Shown: positions 1 through 9,296, counted from the stretch's first letter. The stretch: DNA of 64,000 nt from Rheinheimera sp. D18 (GCF_004345025.1 NZ_CP037745.1:3244354-3308353), one strand, 5' to 3'. Notes: generated from the sequence alone by a model not told the origin. Numbers and translations: made by a program.

Positions 1-309
1 CTTACCTAAGCCTTTCGCCACTATATATGCGCGTGTCATCGCATTTTGTAGTTCAGGTGAGGCTGCGCGAATAAAGTCGACATGAGATTTTTTAAACTCA
101 ACACCCTCGGGTAGTTTTTTCGCTACGCTTTGTGCTACCGGTTCAAATGCATTACAACCACCACAATAAAATGAAAAATACTCTTTTACTTCAGCCTTAG
201 GCGAAGCTTTAGCTGCAATAACTTCATAGTGCTTACCTTCAACAAAGGTTGCCGCATTGATACTGGTTAGTGGCAATAATAATGCTAACGCGATAAATAT
301 ACTTTTCAT
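1..309 (-). CDS. DsbA-like thiol:disulfide oxidoreductase, 3' part outside window
   Basis: Only the first 103 codons are inside the window; the gene runs off the left edge. The start ATG is at 309, and the first 20 or so residues form a Sec signal peptide ending in SINA-A. The mature part begins TFVEGKHYEV and has the thioredoxin-type active site FYCGGCNAFEP (Cys50 and Cys53). DsbA oxidises thiols of exported proteins in the periplasm. Its usual active site is CPHC, so the CGGC here is unusual and should change redox potential or role. It lies 20 bases after the stop of a second DsbA-like gene, and the two share the FVEG and VKE-FFSFYC segments, so this looks like a tandem duplication that then diverged. 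Confidence 0.85.
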   Translation of the reverse strand, partial: MKSIFIALALLLPLTSINAATFVEGKHYEVIAAKASPKAEVKEYFSFYCGGCNAFEPVAQSVAKKLPEGVEFKKSHVDFIRAASPELQNAMTRAYIVAKGLGK

Positions 310-329
310 CTGTTGTTATACCCTTATGG

Positions 330-962
330 CTATTTTTCTAATAGAAATGCAATTAAGTCTTGTAACTCTTGTTCAAGATTATGCGCGTCCAACTCACCAA
401 GGTTAATTCTATATTTACCGTTAACCAGTAACATAGGCACCCCAGTTAGTACTCGGCGCGCAGCGAGGTCATTTTGCTCGTTTTTCATTTGCTTAACCGC
501 CGCCGTAACCTGCGCGCTTTGCAGCGCTTGGTCGTAGACTTTAGCGTCTAAGTCGTTAATCAACATCAGCTGACGAATGTCAGCCGCATCATTAAACACC
601 GCATGGTTTCGATGAATATGATTAAAAATAGCCATAGCTATTTTATCGCCTTGCTGCTGCGAATTAGCAACCACATAGGCTCTTGTTAATAACTCTTGGA
701 TTTCTGGCGGTGCAGAGCGCATAAAATCGACATGCATTTTTTTAAACGCCGTACCTTCTGGCAGTTTGTGCTCTACATTTTGCATAAATGGTTCAAATTG
801 ATAGCAATGCGGGCAGTAAAACGAGAAAAACTCTTTAACTTCAGGTGTTGTAGTTTGAGTATCGGCAACCACGTCGTATTGCTTGCCTTCGACAAACCTT
901 GGCTCAGCGCAAGCGGTAAGCGAAGTTAGTAAAGCGAGTATTAAAATAAATTTATTTTTCAT
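330..962 (-). CDS. dsbA: thiol:disulfide interchange protein DsbA, lipoprotein-like variant
   Basis: This 210-residue protein has the classical DsbA active site FYCPHCYQFEP and, near the C-terminus, TGVPMLLVNGKYR with the cis-proline that sits against the active site. It forms disulfides in exported proteins. I chose the ATG at 962 because it starts a clean signal sequence (MKNKFILILALLTSLTAC); the longer reading frame to 1007 adds a non-signal extension. The signal ends in LTAC, which fits a lipobox, so the protein may be a lipoprotein anchored in a membrane rather than the usual soluble DsbA. It follows srkA by 49 bases and is probably co-transcribed with it. In enterobacteria srkA (yihE) and dsbA also form a pair. 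Confidence 0.9.
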   Translation of the reverse strand: MKNKFILILALLTSLTACAEPRFVEGKQYDVVADTQTTTPEVKEFFSFYCPHCYQFEPFMQNVEHKLPEGTAFKKMHVDFMRSAPPEIQELLTRAYVVANSQQQGDKIAMAIFNHIHRNHAVFNDAADIRQLMLINDLDAKVYDQALQSAQVTAAVKQMKNEQNDLAARRVLTGVPMLLVNGKYRINLGELDAHNLEQELQDLIAFLLEK

Positions 963-1011
963 TATGCGCGTTGTCCTCAGCATGAGCTTGCTAGCGCAGC
1001 TTAACAAAAAC

Positions 1012-2007
1012 TCAGTAATCTGGCACTAAAGAAAGAGGGGCTTGTTGGAGAAAAAACAATTGTTCTTTTAACACCAAGCATTGTTGTTCCCAGTATTTGT
1101 CTGTTGCAAACCACGGAAAGTTCATTGGAAAAGCGGGGTCTTGCCAACGGCGCGCTAACCATGCCATGTAATGCACCATCCGCATAGCTCTTAATGGCTC
1201 AATGAGCCTTAACTCTGCAGGATCAAATTCGTAGTATTGTTCATATTCTTCTAGCATTAGCTCTAGCGTGTCGCGTTGTTGTTGGCGGTCGCCTGATAGC
1301 ATCATCCATAAATCTTGTATTGCCGGGCCACTGCGACAATCATCTAAGTCAACAAAAAACGGCCCTTGGTCGACATAAAATAAATTACCGGCGTGGCAAT
1401 CGCCATGCAAACGGATCATACGTTTTGGTTGGTATTGCGCAATACAAAGCGCAATAACTTGTTCTAGCACCACATCAAAAGCTGGACGTATATAACTAGG
1501 AATATAAGGTAAGGCGTTAAGTACTTGCTGGCTTTGTAATAGCTGGCTTTCAATAGTAAAGGCTGGCCGATGTATAAATTTTTTCGCATTGCCCACCAAA
1601 TGCAGCCGGCCTAAAAAGCGTCCTAACATGGCCAGCTGCTCGTCGTTATCCACTTCAAGCGTACGGCCACCACGGCTGGGGAACAAGGCAAAATAGTACC
1701 CCATATACTGCTGCAACGACTGGCCATTAATGACAAACGGTGCAACGACAGGTATATCGGCGGCAGCTAACTCAAAGGCAAAGCTATGTTCTTCTAATAA
1801 CTGTTGTTCGGTCCAACGTTGTGGTCGATAAAACTTAACGACATATTTCTCGGGCCGCAGCCCATCCGCGACATAGGCACTAAACTGATAAACTCGGTTT
1901 TCGTAACTATTTAGCGCCAACAAGCCAGAGCTAACATCTAAACCACAATGAGTAAGCGCATCAAGGATCAGATCTGGCTGTAGGGTACTAAAATCAAATA
2001 CGCTCAT
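1012..2007 (-). CDS. srkA: stress response kinase SrkA (YihE)
   Basis: The 331-residue protein matches the aminoglycoside-phosphotransferase-fold kinase SrkA in length and motifs. The catalytic loop is RLHGDCHAGNLFY, followed by the metal-binding FVDLDDCRSGPAIQDLW. In E. coli this Ser/Thr kinase protects cells during envelope and oxidative stress and is co-transcribed with dsbA. The same pairing is seen here, with dsbA 49 bases downstream. The start codon overlaps the stop of ccoG by four bases (ATGA at 2004-2007), which suggests translational coupling with the upstream gene. Confidence 0.93.
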   Translation of the reverse strand: MSVFDFSTLQPDLILDALTHCGLDVSSGLLALNSYENRVYQFSAYVADGLRPEKYVVKFYRPQRWTEQQLLEEHSFAFELAAADIPVVAPFVINGQSLQQYMGYYFALFPSRGGRTLEVDNDEQLAMLGRFLGRLHLVGNAKKFIHRPAFTIESQLLQSQQVLNALPYIPSYIRPAFDVVLEQVIALCIAQYQPKRMIRLHGDCHAGNLFYVDQGPFFVDLDDCRSGPAIQDLWMMLSGDRQQQRDTLELMLEEYEQYYEFDPAELRLIEPLRAMRMVHYMAWLARRWQDPAFPMNFPWFATDKYWEQQCLVLKEQLFFLQQAPLSLVPDY

Positions 2008-3446
2008 CGACTGCCTAGAAAAAACTTAGTCGATTGCTGTAGCTGCACATCAGCTTCGCCTTGCTGTTGTACGGTAAAAGTAACAGGAATAGTATTTAGC
2101 TCAGTACTGTAGGGATCTAGCGCCAAGCTAATAGTGACACTGCGCGTTTCACCACCTTGTAAGCTAACTTGTTGCATACCAATCCACTGGAAACTCATTT
2201 CGGCAGCAACGCTAACATCAAACACCGTTGCTCGCTGCGATTTGTTAGAAATACTTAAGGTGTAGGTATTTTCAACTAAACCTGTGTCGGTTAAACGGAA
2301 CAATGAGCCTCGGTCACGAATAATATTCATTTCCAGCGGCACCCGGGTGTATAAAGTCCAAATAAAGGCTGACGTCACCGCAACCAGCACCAGAATATAT
2401 CCCAGCAGTTTGGGCCTTAATATGCGCGTCGGCTTGCCATTTAAGCTGTGCTCAGTGGTGTAGCGAATAAGGCCTGTCGGGTAACCCATTTTATTCATGG
2501 TGTCGTCGCAAGCATCAACACAGGCACCGCAATTAATACATTCGTACTGCAAGCCGTTACGAATATCAATACCGGTGGGGCAAACATGCACACAAAGATT
2601 ACAATCAATACAATCGCCTAAGCCTTTGGCTTTGTAGTCTTTATCTTTACGGCTACGCGCGCCTCGATTTTCACCGCGTTTTTCATCATAGGTTACCGTA
2701 AAAGTATCTTTATCGAACATTGCTGATTGAAAACGAGCGTAAGGGCAAATATGCGTACACATAATTTCACGCATCCAGCCGGCATTACCGTAGGTACATA
2801 GCGCAAAAAACCATACTGAAACAACCGCCCAAAACCCGGCGTCAAAGGTGAAAAACTCAATAAATAACGTATCGACTGGCGTAAAGTAGCCAACAAAGAT
2901 AAGTGCAGTAAGCAGCGAAAACGCTAGCCAACAAAAGTGAGTAGCTGCTTTTTTAAAAAATTTACTTGCCGTCCAAGGATCGGCGTCTAGCTTCATTCGC
3001 TGATTACGTGTGCCCTGTATTTTTTCTTCGAACCAAATAAAAATAAAGGTCCATACCGTTTGCGGACATAAATAACCGCACCACACGCGACCATAAAATG
3101 CGGTGATAAAAAATAGCCCATAAGCGGCGATGATAAAAATCCACGCTAGAATGGTAAAGTCTTGCGGCCATAAGGTTAAGGCAAAGATATTAAATTTCTG
3201 CTCTGTTATATCCAATAAAATGGCTTGATTACCGTCATATTTAAGCCATGGCAACAGCATAAATAGCCCTAGAAACGCAAAGCCAATATAACGCCGAATA
3301 AGCTGGTGCAAACCTTTAACAGCTCGCACGTATATCCGATCTCTTGGTTTGTAATTTGACGATTTAGCTGCGTCAGGTATGTGTACTTCTACATGCACTG
3401 GGATATTTTTAATATCTATTTTTTGCTGATCCACCGATGACCCCAT
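2004..3446 (-). CDS. ccoG: cytochrome c oxidase accessory protein CcoG (FixG/RdxA family)
   Basis: CcoG is a membrane iron-sulfur protein that helps deliver copper for assembly of cbb3-type cytochrome c oxidase. The 480 residues show membrane segments near residues 50-70, 95-120 and 165-190, the motif GRVWCGYLCPQTVW, a second pair (CTHICPYARFQ), and two 4Fe-4S motifs, CIDCNLCVHVCPTG and CINCGACVDACD. A further membrane segment and an Ig-like C-terminal domain follow. I start at 3446 (MGSSVDQQKIDIKN) because family homology begins there; the open frame continues 43 codons upstream without recognisable protein. The cbb3 oxidase genes are not in the window. Confidence 0.92.
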   Translation of the reverse strand: MGSSVDQQKIDIKNIPVHVEVHIPDAAKSSNYKPRDRIYVRAVKGLHQLIRRYIGFAFLGLFMLLPWLKYDGNQAILLDITEQKFNIFALTLWPQDFTILAWIFIIAAYGLFFITAFYGRVWCGYLCPQTVWTFIFIWFEEKIQGTRNQRMKLDADPWTASKFFKKAATHFCWLAFSLLTALIFVGYFTPVDTLFIEFFTFDAGFWAVVSVWFFALCTYGNAGWMREIMCTHICPYARFQSAMFDKDTFTVTYDEKRGENRGARSRKDKDYKAKGLGDCIDCNLCVHVCPTGIDIRNGLQYECINCGACVDACDDTMNKMGYPTGLIRYTTEHSLNGKPTRILRPKLLGYILVLVAVTSAFIWTLYTRVPLEMNIIRDRGSLFRLTDTGLVENTYTLSISNKSQRATVFDVSVAAEMSFQWIGMQQVSLQGGETRSVTISLALDPYSTELNTIPVTFTVQQQGEADVQLQQSTKFFLGSR

Positions 3447-3699
3447 TACTGCCGGTTGCAAGATTTGCAGAGTATAACAGCTTACGTGCTGATTTTGTTG
3501 ACCTACAACAAGGCAAAATTTATGTGTAAAATAATTCTGACACCAATTAGATGGTTTTTGCAGCAAAATTGGCAACCGCGTTAATTTCCAGAGTAAGCTG
3601 TGTAAACAACACTGAAAACGAACAGATATCTTTTTGCTACGATGCAGTCTGCGCTACTATTCGATACAATGGCCACAAAGTAGCTTGAGGTATAAAGTA

Positions 3700-4062
3700 A
3701 TGAAAAAGTTTTTTTTGCTAGTGGTAATTGTGTTGTTACTCATTACATTTTCAGACACTGATATGCTAAGGCCATATCGAGATCAGTTGTACGAGCTGAT
3801 TCAGGATAATGTGCCCTCTGTCGGTGACAACAAAGATGCGGCATTACGCAAAATACAGAAACAACTATTAACCTTGTCAGAACAATGGGGCGAGGAGCAG
3901 CGAGCTGTTCTGGAAAAAGCCAGTAGCAGCATCGAAAATATAAAAAAGTTTCATCGTAACTACTGCATAAATAACGACTTTAATCCAATTTTGTTTGGTG
4001 ACCCGCTAAAACAAAGTTGCGTAGTGATTGAAAACAATTATGACAATTTACTTAAACCTTAA
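3700..4062 (+). CDS. small membrane-anchored protein of unknown function
   Basis: I do not recognise this 120-residue protein. It starts with a single hydrophobic segment (MKKFFLLVVIVLLLITF), probably an uncleaved signal anchor, followed by a hydrophilic and probably helical domain. That domain has two cysteines, in FHRNYCINND and LKQSCVVIEN, which could form a disulfide outside the cytoplasm. The ATG at 3700 has GAGG nine bases upstream; the longer frame from 3634 adds no signal-like sequence. It is divergent from ccoG, and a DUF3010 gene follows after 14 bases, so the two are probably one transcript ending at the terminator near 4550. Confidence 0.7.
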   Translation: MKKFFLLVVIVLLLITFSDTDMLRPYRDQLYELIQDNVPSVGDNKDAALRKIQKQLLTLSEQWGEEQRAVLEKASSSIENIKKFHRNYCINNDFNPILFGDPLKQSCVVIENNYDNLLKP

Positions 4063-4076
4063 ACAGAGAGCTTTTT

Positions 4077-4499
4077 ATGCGCACATGCGGTATCGAAATT
4101 AAGGGCAGCGAAGCAATAATCTGTCTGATGACATTAAATAACGGTTTATTTGAACTGCCCGACTGTAGGCAAAATCGCTTTGCCTTAAGCAAAGATCAAG
4201 ATCAGCAGCAAATGCGGCATTTTCAGTTTACCTTTGCCAAATTTATTCAAGATTACCAAGTTACTCAGTTGGTTATTAAAGAGCGGCCGCAAAAAGGTAA
4301 GTTTGCTGGTGGTGCGGTAGGTTTTAAAATTGAAACCGCATTGCAACTTATAGAAAACTGCAACTGCACTATTATTAGTGCCACCGAGTTAAAAGAAAAA
4401 ATAAAGCGCTATCCAATACCTGTCGACTTTAAAGAAACCGGACTAAAAATATTTCAAGAAACGGCATTTTTAGCAGGCTACGCGTTTTTAGCTAAATAA
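4077..4499 (+). CDS. DUF3010 family protein
   Basis: The 140-residue protein begins MRTCGIEIKGSEAIIC and contains VIKERPQKGKFAGGAVGFKIE, features I associate with the DUF3010 family of gammaproteobacteria. The opening beta strands with a conserved glycine and acidic residues resemble an RNase H-like fold, and the family appears near Holliday-junction-resolvase-like folds, but the function is unknown. It is cytoplasmic with no signal peptide. It follows the small membrane protein by 14 bases and is closed by a strong terminator at 4532-4558. Confidence 0.78.
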   Translation: MRTCGIEIKGSEAIICLMTLNNGLFELPDCRQNRFALSKDQDQQQMRHFQFTFAKFIQDYQVTQLVIKERPQKGKFAGGAVGFKIETALQLIENCNCTIISATELKEKIKRYPIPVDFKETGLKIFQETAFLAGYAFLAK

Positions 4500-4531
4500 G
4501 CGCGACTAAGTTCTGACATGTTACAGATTAT

Positions 4532-4558
4532 AAAAACGGCGCTTAAAGCGCCGTTTTT
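4532..4558 (+). terminator. bidirectional rho-independent terminator
   Basis: A CGGCGC / GCGCCG stem with a TTAAA loop is flanked by A5 on the left and T6 on the right. It lies between the DUF3010 gene (plus) and the cyclophilin gene (minus, stop at 4564), so it can end transcription from both sides. Confidence 0.9.
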
Positions 4559-4563
4559 TCTAT

Positions 4564-5310
4564 TTAGTACTTGCGTCGGCGCAGCGCTAATAAGCTTAGT
4601 GGTAACAGCAACCAACCAAAGCTACCGCCACTACTTTCTGGAGCAGGCCCTATGTTCGGCGCCAGTGTTAACCCCGCGGCCGTATTTGCTCTTGGGTCTA
4701 CCACTACAACTGATTCAATAGTAACAAAGTTAGCGGTCGCTAACGGCTTGTTATTATCACGATCGGTATTGCTATAATCACGTAGCGGTAAATCACTAAT
4801 ACCATTAAAGTTATAGCGCGGAAGTTTAGCAATAGCATCAATAACTTCCATGCCGGCACCACTAATTTGGCCAAATACGGTAAAACCGCTATTTTGCCGA
4901 TCTAAATTTTCCGCATTGTTCGCTAAGTTAATAAACCATTGATTTGTAGCACTATTAGGGTTGCCCCCTACTTTTGCCATCGCAATGGTAGCGCGCACAT
5001 TCGACCACTTAGGTTCATTAACAATAGCAGCATTGGTAGTAGTGGCTTTTAATGGCAACTTTTCGTCAAATACAAAACCACCGCCTTGCACAATAAAACC
5101 CGGTACTGACCGATGAATAACGGTACCGTTATATCGACCTGAGCTAACGTAGTTAAGAAAATTTTGCACTGTCGTCGGTGTGGTTTCGTCATATAAGTTA
5201 ACTTCAAACTTACCTAAGTTAGTCGTTACTTCTACTATCGTCGCTTGTGCTAGGCTACTACCTGCTATGGCTAAAGTAGCCAGCAGGGTTTTAAATACTT
5301 TGGTTGACAT
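4564..5310 (-). CDS. cyclophilin-type peptidyl-prolyl isomerase with GlyGly-CTERM sorting tail
   Basis: The 248-residue protein has an N-terminal signal peptide (MSTKVFKTLLATLAIAGSSLAQA). A cyclophilin domain follows, covering IVEVTTNLGKFEVNLYDE, FIVQGGGF and TVFGQISGAGMEVIDAI. It should isomerise prolyl bonds in exported proteins. Unlike PpiA, it ends in a tripartite tail: ESSGGSFG, a hydrophobic stretch (WLLLPLSLLAL) and RRRKY. This matches the GlyGly-CTERM signal processed by rhombosortase, implying surface attachment or type II secretion-linked processing. The ATG at 5310 has GGAGAA nine bases upstream and begins the signal peptide, so I prefer it to the longer frame to 5379. topB ends 70 bases upstream. 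Confidence 0.87.
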   Translation of the reverse strand: MSTKVFKTLLATLAIAGSSLAQATIVEVTTNLGKFEVNLYDETTPTTVQNFLNYVSSGRYNGTVIHRSVPGFIVQGGGFVFDEKLPLKATTTNAAIVNEPKWSNVRATIAMAKVGGNPNSATNQWFINLANNAENLDRQNSGFTVFGQISGAGMEVIDAIAKLPRYNFNGISDLPLRDYSNTDRDNNKPLATANFVTIESVVVVDPRANTAAGLTLAPNIGPAPESSGGSFGWLLLPLSLLALRRRKY

Positions 5311-5379
5311 AACATTGTTCTCCATAATTTGTCCTGCAGCATAAATCAGGCAATAAACCAAAAGCCAGTGCGATAACAA

Positions 5380-7362
5380 TTAATTACTTTTACGAACCGC
5401 TGTGGTTTTATACTTATAACGACCTTGCTTAGCCGATTTATTCGCAGTCGCAGATTTATTAGTACGCCAACGTGGCTTTTTAGCAGCCATAACAACACTT
5501 GGACAAATAGCCGCAGCACCATTAACCAGCTGGGTTAGCTGTAACAGCAATGGTTGCATAAATGCATGGTAGCTTTGTTCGCGCTGGCATATTGCATTTA
5601 ATGCCGCTTCCCAACGCGCCGTCATATCGGGTAACACCGCCTCGGCTGGTAAAGCATTAATTAGTGCAATCCCGGTTGCCGTTGCCTGAATTTGCTTGCC
5701 AACCCGAATTAAATAGCCTCGTTTAAACAATAATTCGATAATACCGGCTCGAGTGGCCTCAGTGCCTAAACCGTCGGTATCACGTAAAATTTTGCGCACA
5801 GCTTCATCAGAAACATAGCGGCTAATACCTGTCATTGCGGCCAATAAAGTCGCATCCGTAAATGCTTGTGGTGGCGTAGTCTGCTTTTCTAACAGTTGGG
5901 TGTTAATGCAGCTTAATACCTGCCCCAGCTGCAACTTAGGTAAAGCTTGTCGCGACAGTATCTGCTCTGCGCTATCTGCCGGCCTTTTTTGTTCGCTATC
6001 ATTGCGAAATAACTGCTTCCAACCGGCACTTAGCTCAACTCTGGTTTTAGCAACAAAGCAGCCGCCAGCAATGGTTAGTTCAACACGGCTATCGGTGTAA
6101 CAAAAAGCAGGATAAAACTGGGCCAAGTATTGCCGAGCGATAAGTTGATATAACCGCTGCTCGGTTGTACTTAGTCGGTTTAGTGGTTGTCGCTTCTCGG
6201 TAGGAATAATCGCGTGGTGCGCCGTTACTTTTGCATCATTCCACGCCTTGCTAACTAAGCGGGTGTTAGCCTGCGCTACTGCAGAAGCCAGTTCATGGTC
6301 ATTGCTGGCTATTGCTTGGCATACCGCAGTCGCTTGTTTTAGCTGCTCATTAGGTAAATATCGGCTATCTGAACGCGGATAGGTAATAAGTTTATGTTTT
6401 TCATACAATTGCTGGCAACTATCAAGCACTTGCTGCGCGGTAATGCCATAACGTTTGGCTGCATCAATTTGCAGTGCGGATAAACTATAGGGCAGTGGTG
6501 CTGATTGCTGGCCATCTTTGTGCTCTAACTTGCTCACTACCGCGGGCTGATTACTAATTTTTTGCTGTACCCTTTCTGCTAACGCCCTCAGCAAAACTCG
6601 CCCATCTTCATCTTGCCAGGGTACACAAGCCGCGCTAGGCTGCCACAGCGCACTAAACTGCTGCTTATCTTCAGTTTCTAACTCGGCTAGTACCTGATAA
6701 AACGGTTTAGAGACAAAGTCAGCTATTTCTTTATCACGCCGCACCACTAAGCCTAATAGCGGTGTTTGCACGCGACCGACGGATAAAACCCCCTGATACC
6801 CAACCTTTTGCCCTTGTAGGGTATAAGCTCTGGTCATATTGAGGCCATAAAGCCAATCGGCTCGGCTGCGGGCGAGCGCCGACGTAGACAGAGGTACAAA
6901 TTCTTTATTTAGCTTTAGCTGCGTTAATGCGCGCTTTACCGCGGGCGGGTTAAGATCGCTAATTAGCAAACGCTGGGTGTTGGCCAGTTTTTCACCTGTA
7001 ACACCGCAATAGGCAAGCACTTCATCAACTAATAACTGCCCCTCACGATCAGGGTCTCCGGCATGTACAATGCTATCTGCTTGTTTTAACAGTTTTTTAA
7101 TAACAGCCAACTGTTTCGCTGCCGACTTGCGTATCTTCAACTGCCATTTGTCTGGAATTATAGGTAGTTGTGCTGCCTGCCAGCGCTTAAAATCAGGGTT
7201 GTAGTCTTCAGGCTCTGCTTGCTCTAATAAATGGCCTATGCACCAGCTTACAACATCACCATTGGCAAGGCGTATGTAGCCGTTTTCCTTATACTGAGGA
7301 GCAGGAAAAACAGCAGCTATCGCCCTACCTAAACTAGGCTTTTCAGCAATATAAAGTTTCAT
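5380..7362 (-). CDS. topB: DNA topoisomerase III
   Basis: TopB is a type IA topoisomerase that passes single DNA strands and decatenates replication intermediates. The 660-residue sequence opens with the TOPRIM motif (MKLYIAEKPSLGRAI) and continues with VHAGDPDREGQLLVDEVL. The catalytic tyrosine is Tyr328 in ITYPRSDSRYLP, the same number as in E. coli TopB. The C-terminus is basic (AAKKPRWRTNKSATANKSAK) and has no zinc fingers, as expected for TopB rather than TopA. The start at 7362 gives the conserved N-terminus directly. Confidence 0.95.
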   Translation of the reverse strand: MKLYIAEKPSLGRAIAAVFPAPQYKENGYIRLANGDVVSWCIGHLLEQAEPEDYNPDFKRWQAAQLPIIPDKWQLKIRKSAAKQLAVIKKLLKQADSIVHAGDPDREGQLLVDEVLAYCGVTGEKLANTQRLLISDLNPPAVKRALTQLKLNKEFVPLSTSALARSRADWLYGLNMTRAYTLQGQKVGYQGVLSVGRVQTPLLGLVVRRDKEIADFVSKPFYQVLAELETEDKQQFSALWQPSAACVPWQDEDGRVLLRALAERVQQKISNQPAVVSKLEHKDGQQSAPLPYSLSALQIDAAKRYGITAQQVLDSCQQLYEKHKLITYPRSDSRYLPNEQLKQATAVCQAIASNDHELASAVAQANTRLVSKAWNDAKVTAHHAIIPTEKRQPLNRLSTTEQRLYQLIARQYLAQFYPAFCYTDSRVELTIAGGCFVAKTRVELSAGWKQLFRNDSEQKRPADSAEQILSRQALPKLQLGQVLSCINTQLLEKQTTPPQAFTDATLLAAMTGISRYVSDEAVRKILRDTDGLGTEATRAGIIELLFKRGYLIRVGKQIQATATGIALINALPAEAVLPDMTARWEAALNAICQREQSYHAFMQPLLLQLTQLVNGAAAICPSVVMAAKKPRWRTNKSATANKSAKQGRYKYKTTAVRKSN

Positions 7363-7529
7363 CGCAACACCACACTGTTTTTATATACAGCAATCTAGCG
7401 GTTAGAAGCCAAATATGCAAAGAAAATGTAATTAAAATTTGGCTTTAACGAAAAAGCGCTTAGAATGTTTATATATTTATTTATTGGTAATTGTTGGGCT
7501 TTGTTCCCAACTTGGTTGGATGTAGAGCA

Positions 7530-9296
7530 ATGCAATATAGTGAAATTAAGAAAATCTGCGATGACTTACATAAAACAGGCAAGCCTGTTTCACTAGATTA
7601 TTTAATTTCTCAGGTTCCTGGGGCTCAAGCTAGCCTAGTCGTACACTATCAAAAGTGGCGTAATGAACAAGCTAATGTAGCATCAACGCCGACGTCTGGA
7701 GAAAGTATGTTCAGCGAAGATTTTGTTACTGCGTTTCAGCGCGAGTCTCAACAGCATGCCAAAAAATTAACCGACCAACTTAACCAACAATTGCAACAAG
7801 CTATGCAAGCGGAAATACTTGCCGCTGAGCATAATCGTGAATTACAGCTTGAAGTTGAACAGCTACAGCAACGAAAATCAGAACTGGAATCTAGTTTACA
7901 GCAGCAACAGCAGCAGCTTTCTACTCAAGCAGAAAAATATTCTAGTTTAAGTGAAGACCGTGATCAGGCGCAGGCATTAAGTAAATCTCAGCAACTGCAG
8001 TTAGATGAAGCCAAAGCACGATTGACCGAACAACAAGCAATAATTGCTCAAGCTGAGCAAGAGTTAACGTTAAGTAAAGCTACTCTAGAGCATGTACAGC
8101 AGCAATTTAGTGCAGCGCAACAAGAAGCTGAACAAGCTAAAAACGACGCAGAACAATTGCAGTTAAAATTAATCGCTGCTCAGCAAGCGCAAGACGAACT
8201 AGAAGAGCAATTACAGAATGAGCAGCAGCTTAATCAGCAAAAGCTTCAGCAATTACAAAGCGAATTGGCCAGCGCAGAGCAAGAATTAGAACCGCTACAA
8301 GCAAAAATAAAAGCTCAAGAACAGTTAGAACAGCAAGTAAAGCTATTGGAAGAGGCAAAAGCTAAGGTAGCAACAGAGCTTGATGCGGCGCAAAAAGCCA
8401 GTAAAAAGACACTATTAGACCTACAAACCCGCGAGCATGATGTTACCGAACTGCAAGCCATGCTAAACGAGTTTGAAAATAAACTACATCAAGCGACTAA
8501 AACTGAAACCCAAGCTGTAGCACTAACTAAAAGATTACAAGCGCAGTTAGAACAAGCGCAACGGGCAATAGAAGAGCAAGAGTCGGGTAATTATACCGCT
8601 GTACCTGTTGCCACTAGCGATAGTAATAATGATACTTTAATTCATGAGTTAACTGAGTCACAACAACAGCTTGCGAGTGCGCAACAGTTAGTTGAACAGC
8701 TTACGGCGGAACGCGATCAGGCGTTAAGTAAATTAGAGCAAAACCAGCAACAAGAACCTAGTATTGCGCTTGAAACCAATACAAGTAATGAGCAAGATCT
8801 CGCTACCATCACGCAGCAAGAACAAGAACTTGAAACACTAAACCAGCAGCTCACTAAGTTAAACAAAGAGCTTGACCACATAAAACGCGAAGCAGAAGTA
8901 CAGCGCGACAATGCCATTAAGGCACAAGAGCAGCTGGATGCAATGCAAAACGTGCAATCTACCGAGATAGATGACTCTCAGGATATTCAGGCTACGCTAG
9001 AGCAACTGCGTAACAATAACGCCATGCTAAAAGAGCAAAGCGCGATTACGGCTAATCATCAGTCGGAACAACGCGAAGTAATTCGCCAATTACGCGAAGA
9101 ATTACAGCAACACCGCGATCTAGTCGCAGACATTCAGTTAGAAAAAGACAAACTGAAAAAAGAGCGCTCACAACTCGAACAACAAGTTAGCTTTGTTAAA
9201 GATAACGCAGCAGCTACCATTGAGCGATTAACGCGCTACCGCGAGCAAGCTCAAGAAAAAATTGAGAAGTTAGAGAAAAAACTTAGCGGCGCTTAA
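7530..9296 (+). CDS. KfrA-like DNA-binding coiled-coil protein
   Basis: The first 45 residues (MQYSEIKKICDDLHKTGKPV, then a short helix-turn-helix-like segment ending HYQKWRNEQ) resemble the N-terminal domain of KfrA, a plasmid DNA-binding protein. Residues from about 75 to the end are an almost unbroken coiled coil, rich in Gln, Glu, Leu and Lys. That makes 588 residues, much longer than plasmid KfrA (about 300-350). Chromosomal proteins of this shape occur in gammaproteobacteria, but I know of no assigned function; nucleoid binding or bridging is an inference from the architecture. The ATG at 7530 is chosen because the domain starts there. It is divergent from topB with 167 bases between. 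Confidence 0.72.
   Translation: MQYSEIKKICDDLHKTGKPVSLDYLISQVPGAQASLVVHYQKWRNEQANVASTPTSGESMFSEDFVTAFQRESQQHAKKLTDQLNQQLQQAMQAEILAAEHNRELQLEVEQLQQRKSELESSLQQQQQQLSTQAEKYSSLSEDRDQAQALSKSQQLQLDEAKARLTEQQAIIAQAEQELTLSKATLEHVQQQFSAAQQEAEQAKNDAEQLQLKLIAAQQAQDELEEQLQNEQQLNQQKLQQLQSELASAEQELEPLQAKIKAQEQLEQQVKLLEEAKAKVATELDAAQKASKKTLLDLQTREHDVTELQAMLNEFENKLHQATKTETQAVALTKRLQAQLEQAQRAIEEQESGNYTAVPVATSDSNNDTLIHELTESQQQLASAQQLVEQLTAERDQALSKLEQNQQQEPSIALETNTSNEQDLATITQQEQELETLNQQLTKLNKELDHIKREAEVQRDNAIKAQEQLDAMQNVQSTEIDDSQDIQATLEQLRNNNAMLKEQSAITANHQSEQREVIRQLREELQQHRDLVADIQLEKDKLKKERSQLEQQVSFVKDNAAATIERLTRYREQAQEKIEKLEKKLSGA

Noticed and set aside
7860..9250. CAGCAA-rich runs in the coiled-coil gene as DNA repeats
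   Set aside because: They reflect Gln-rich heptads rather than exact tandem repeats; no fixed unit is seen.
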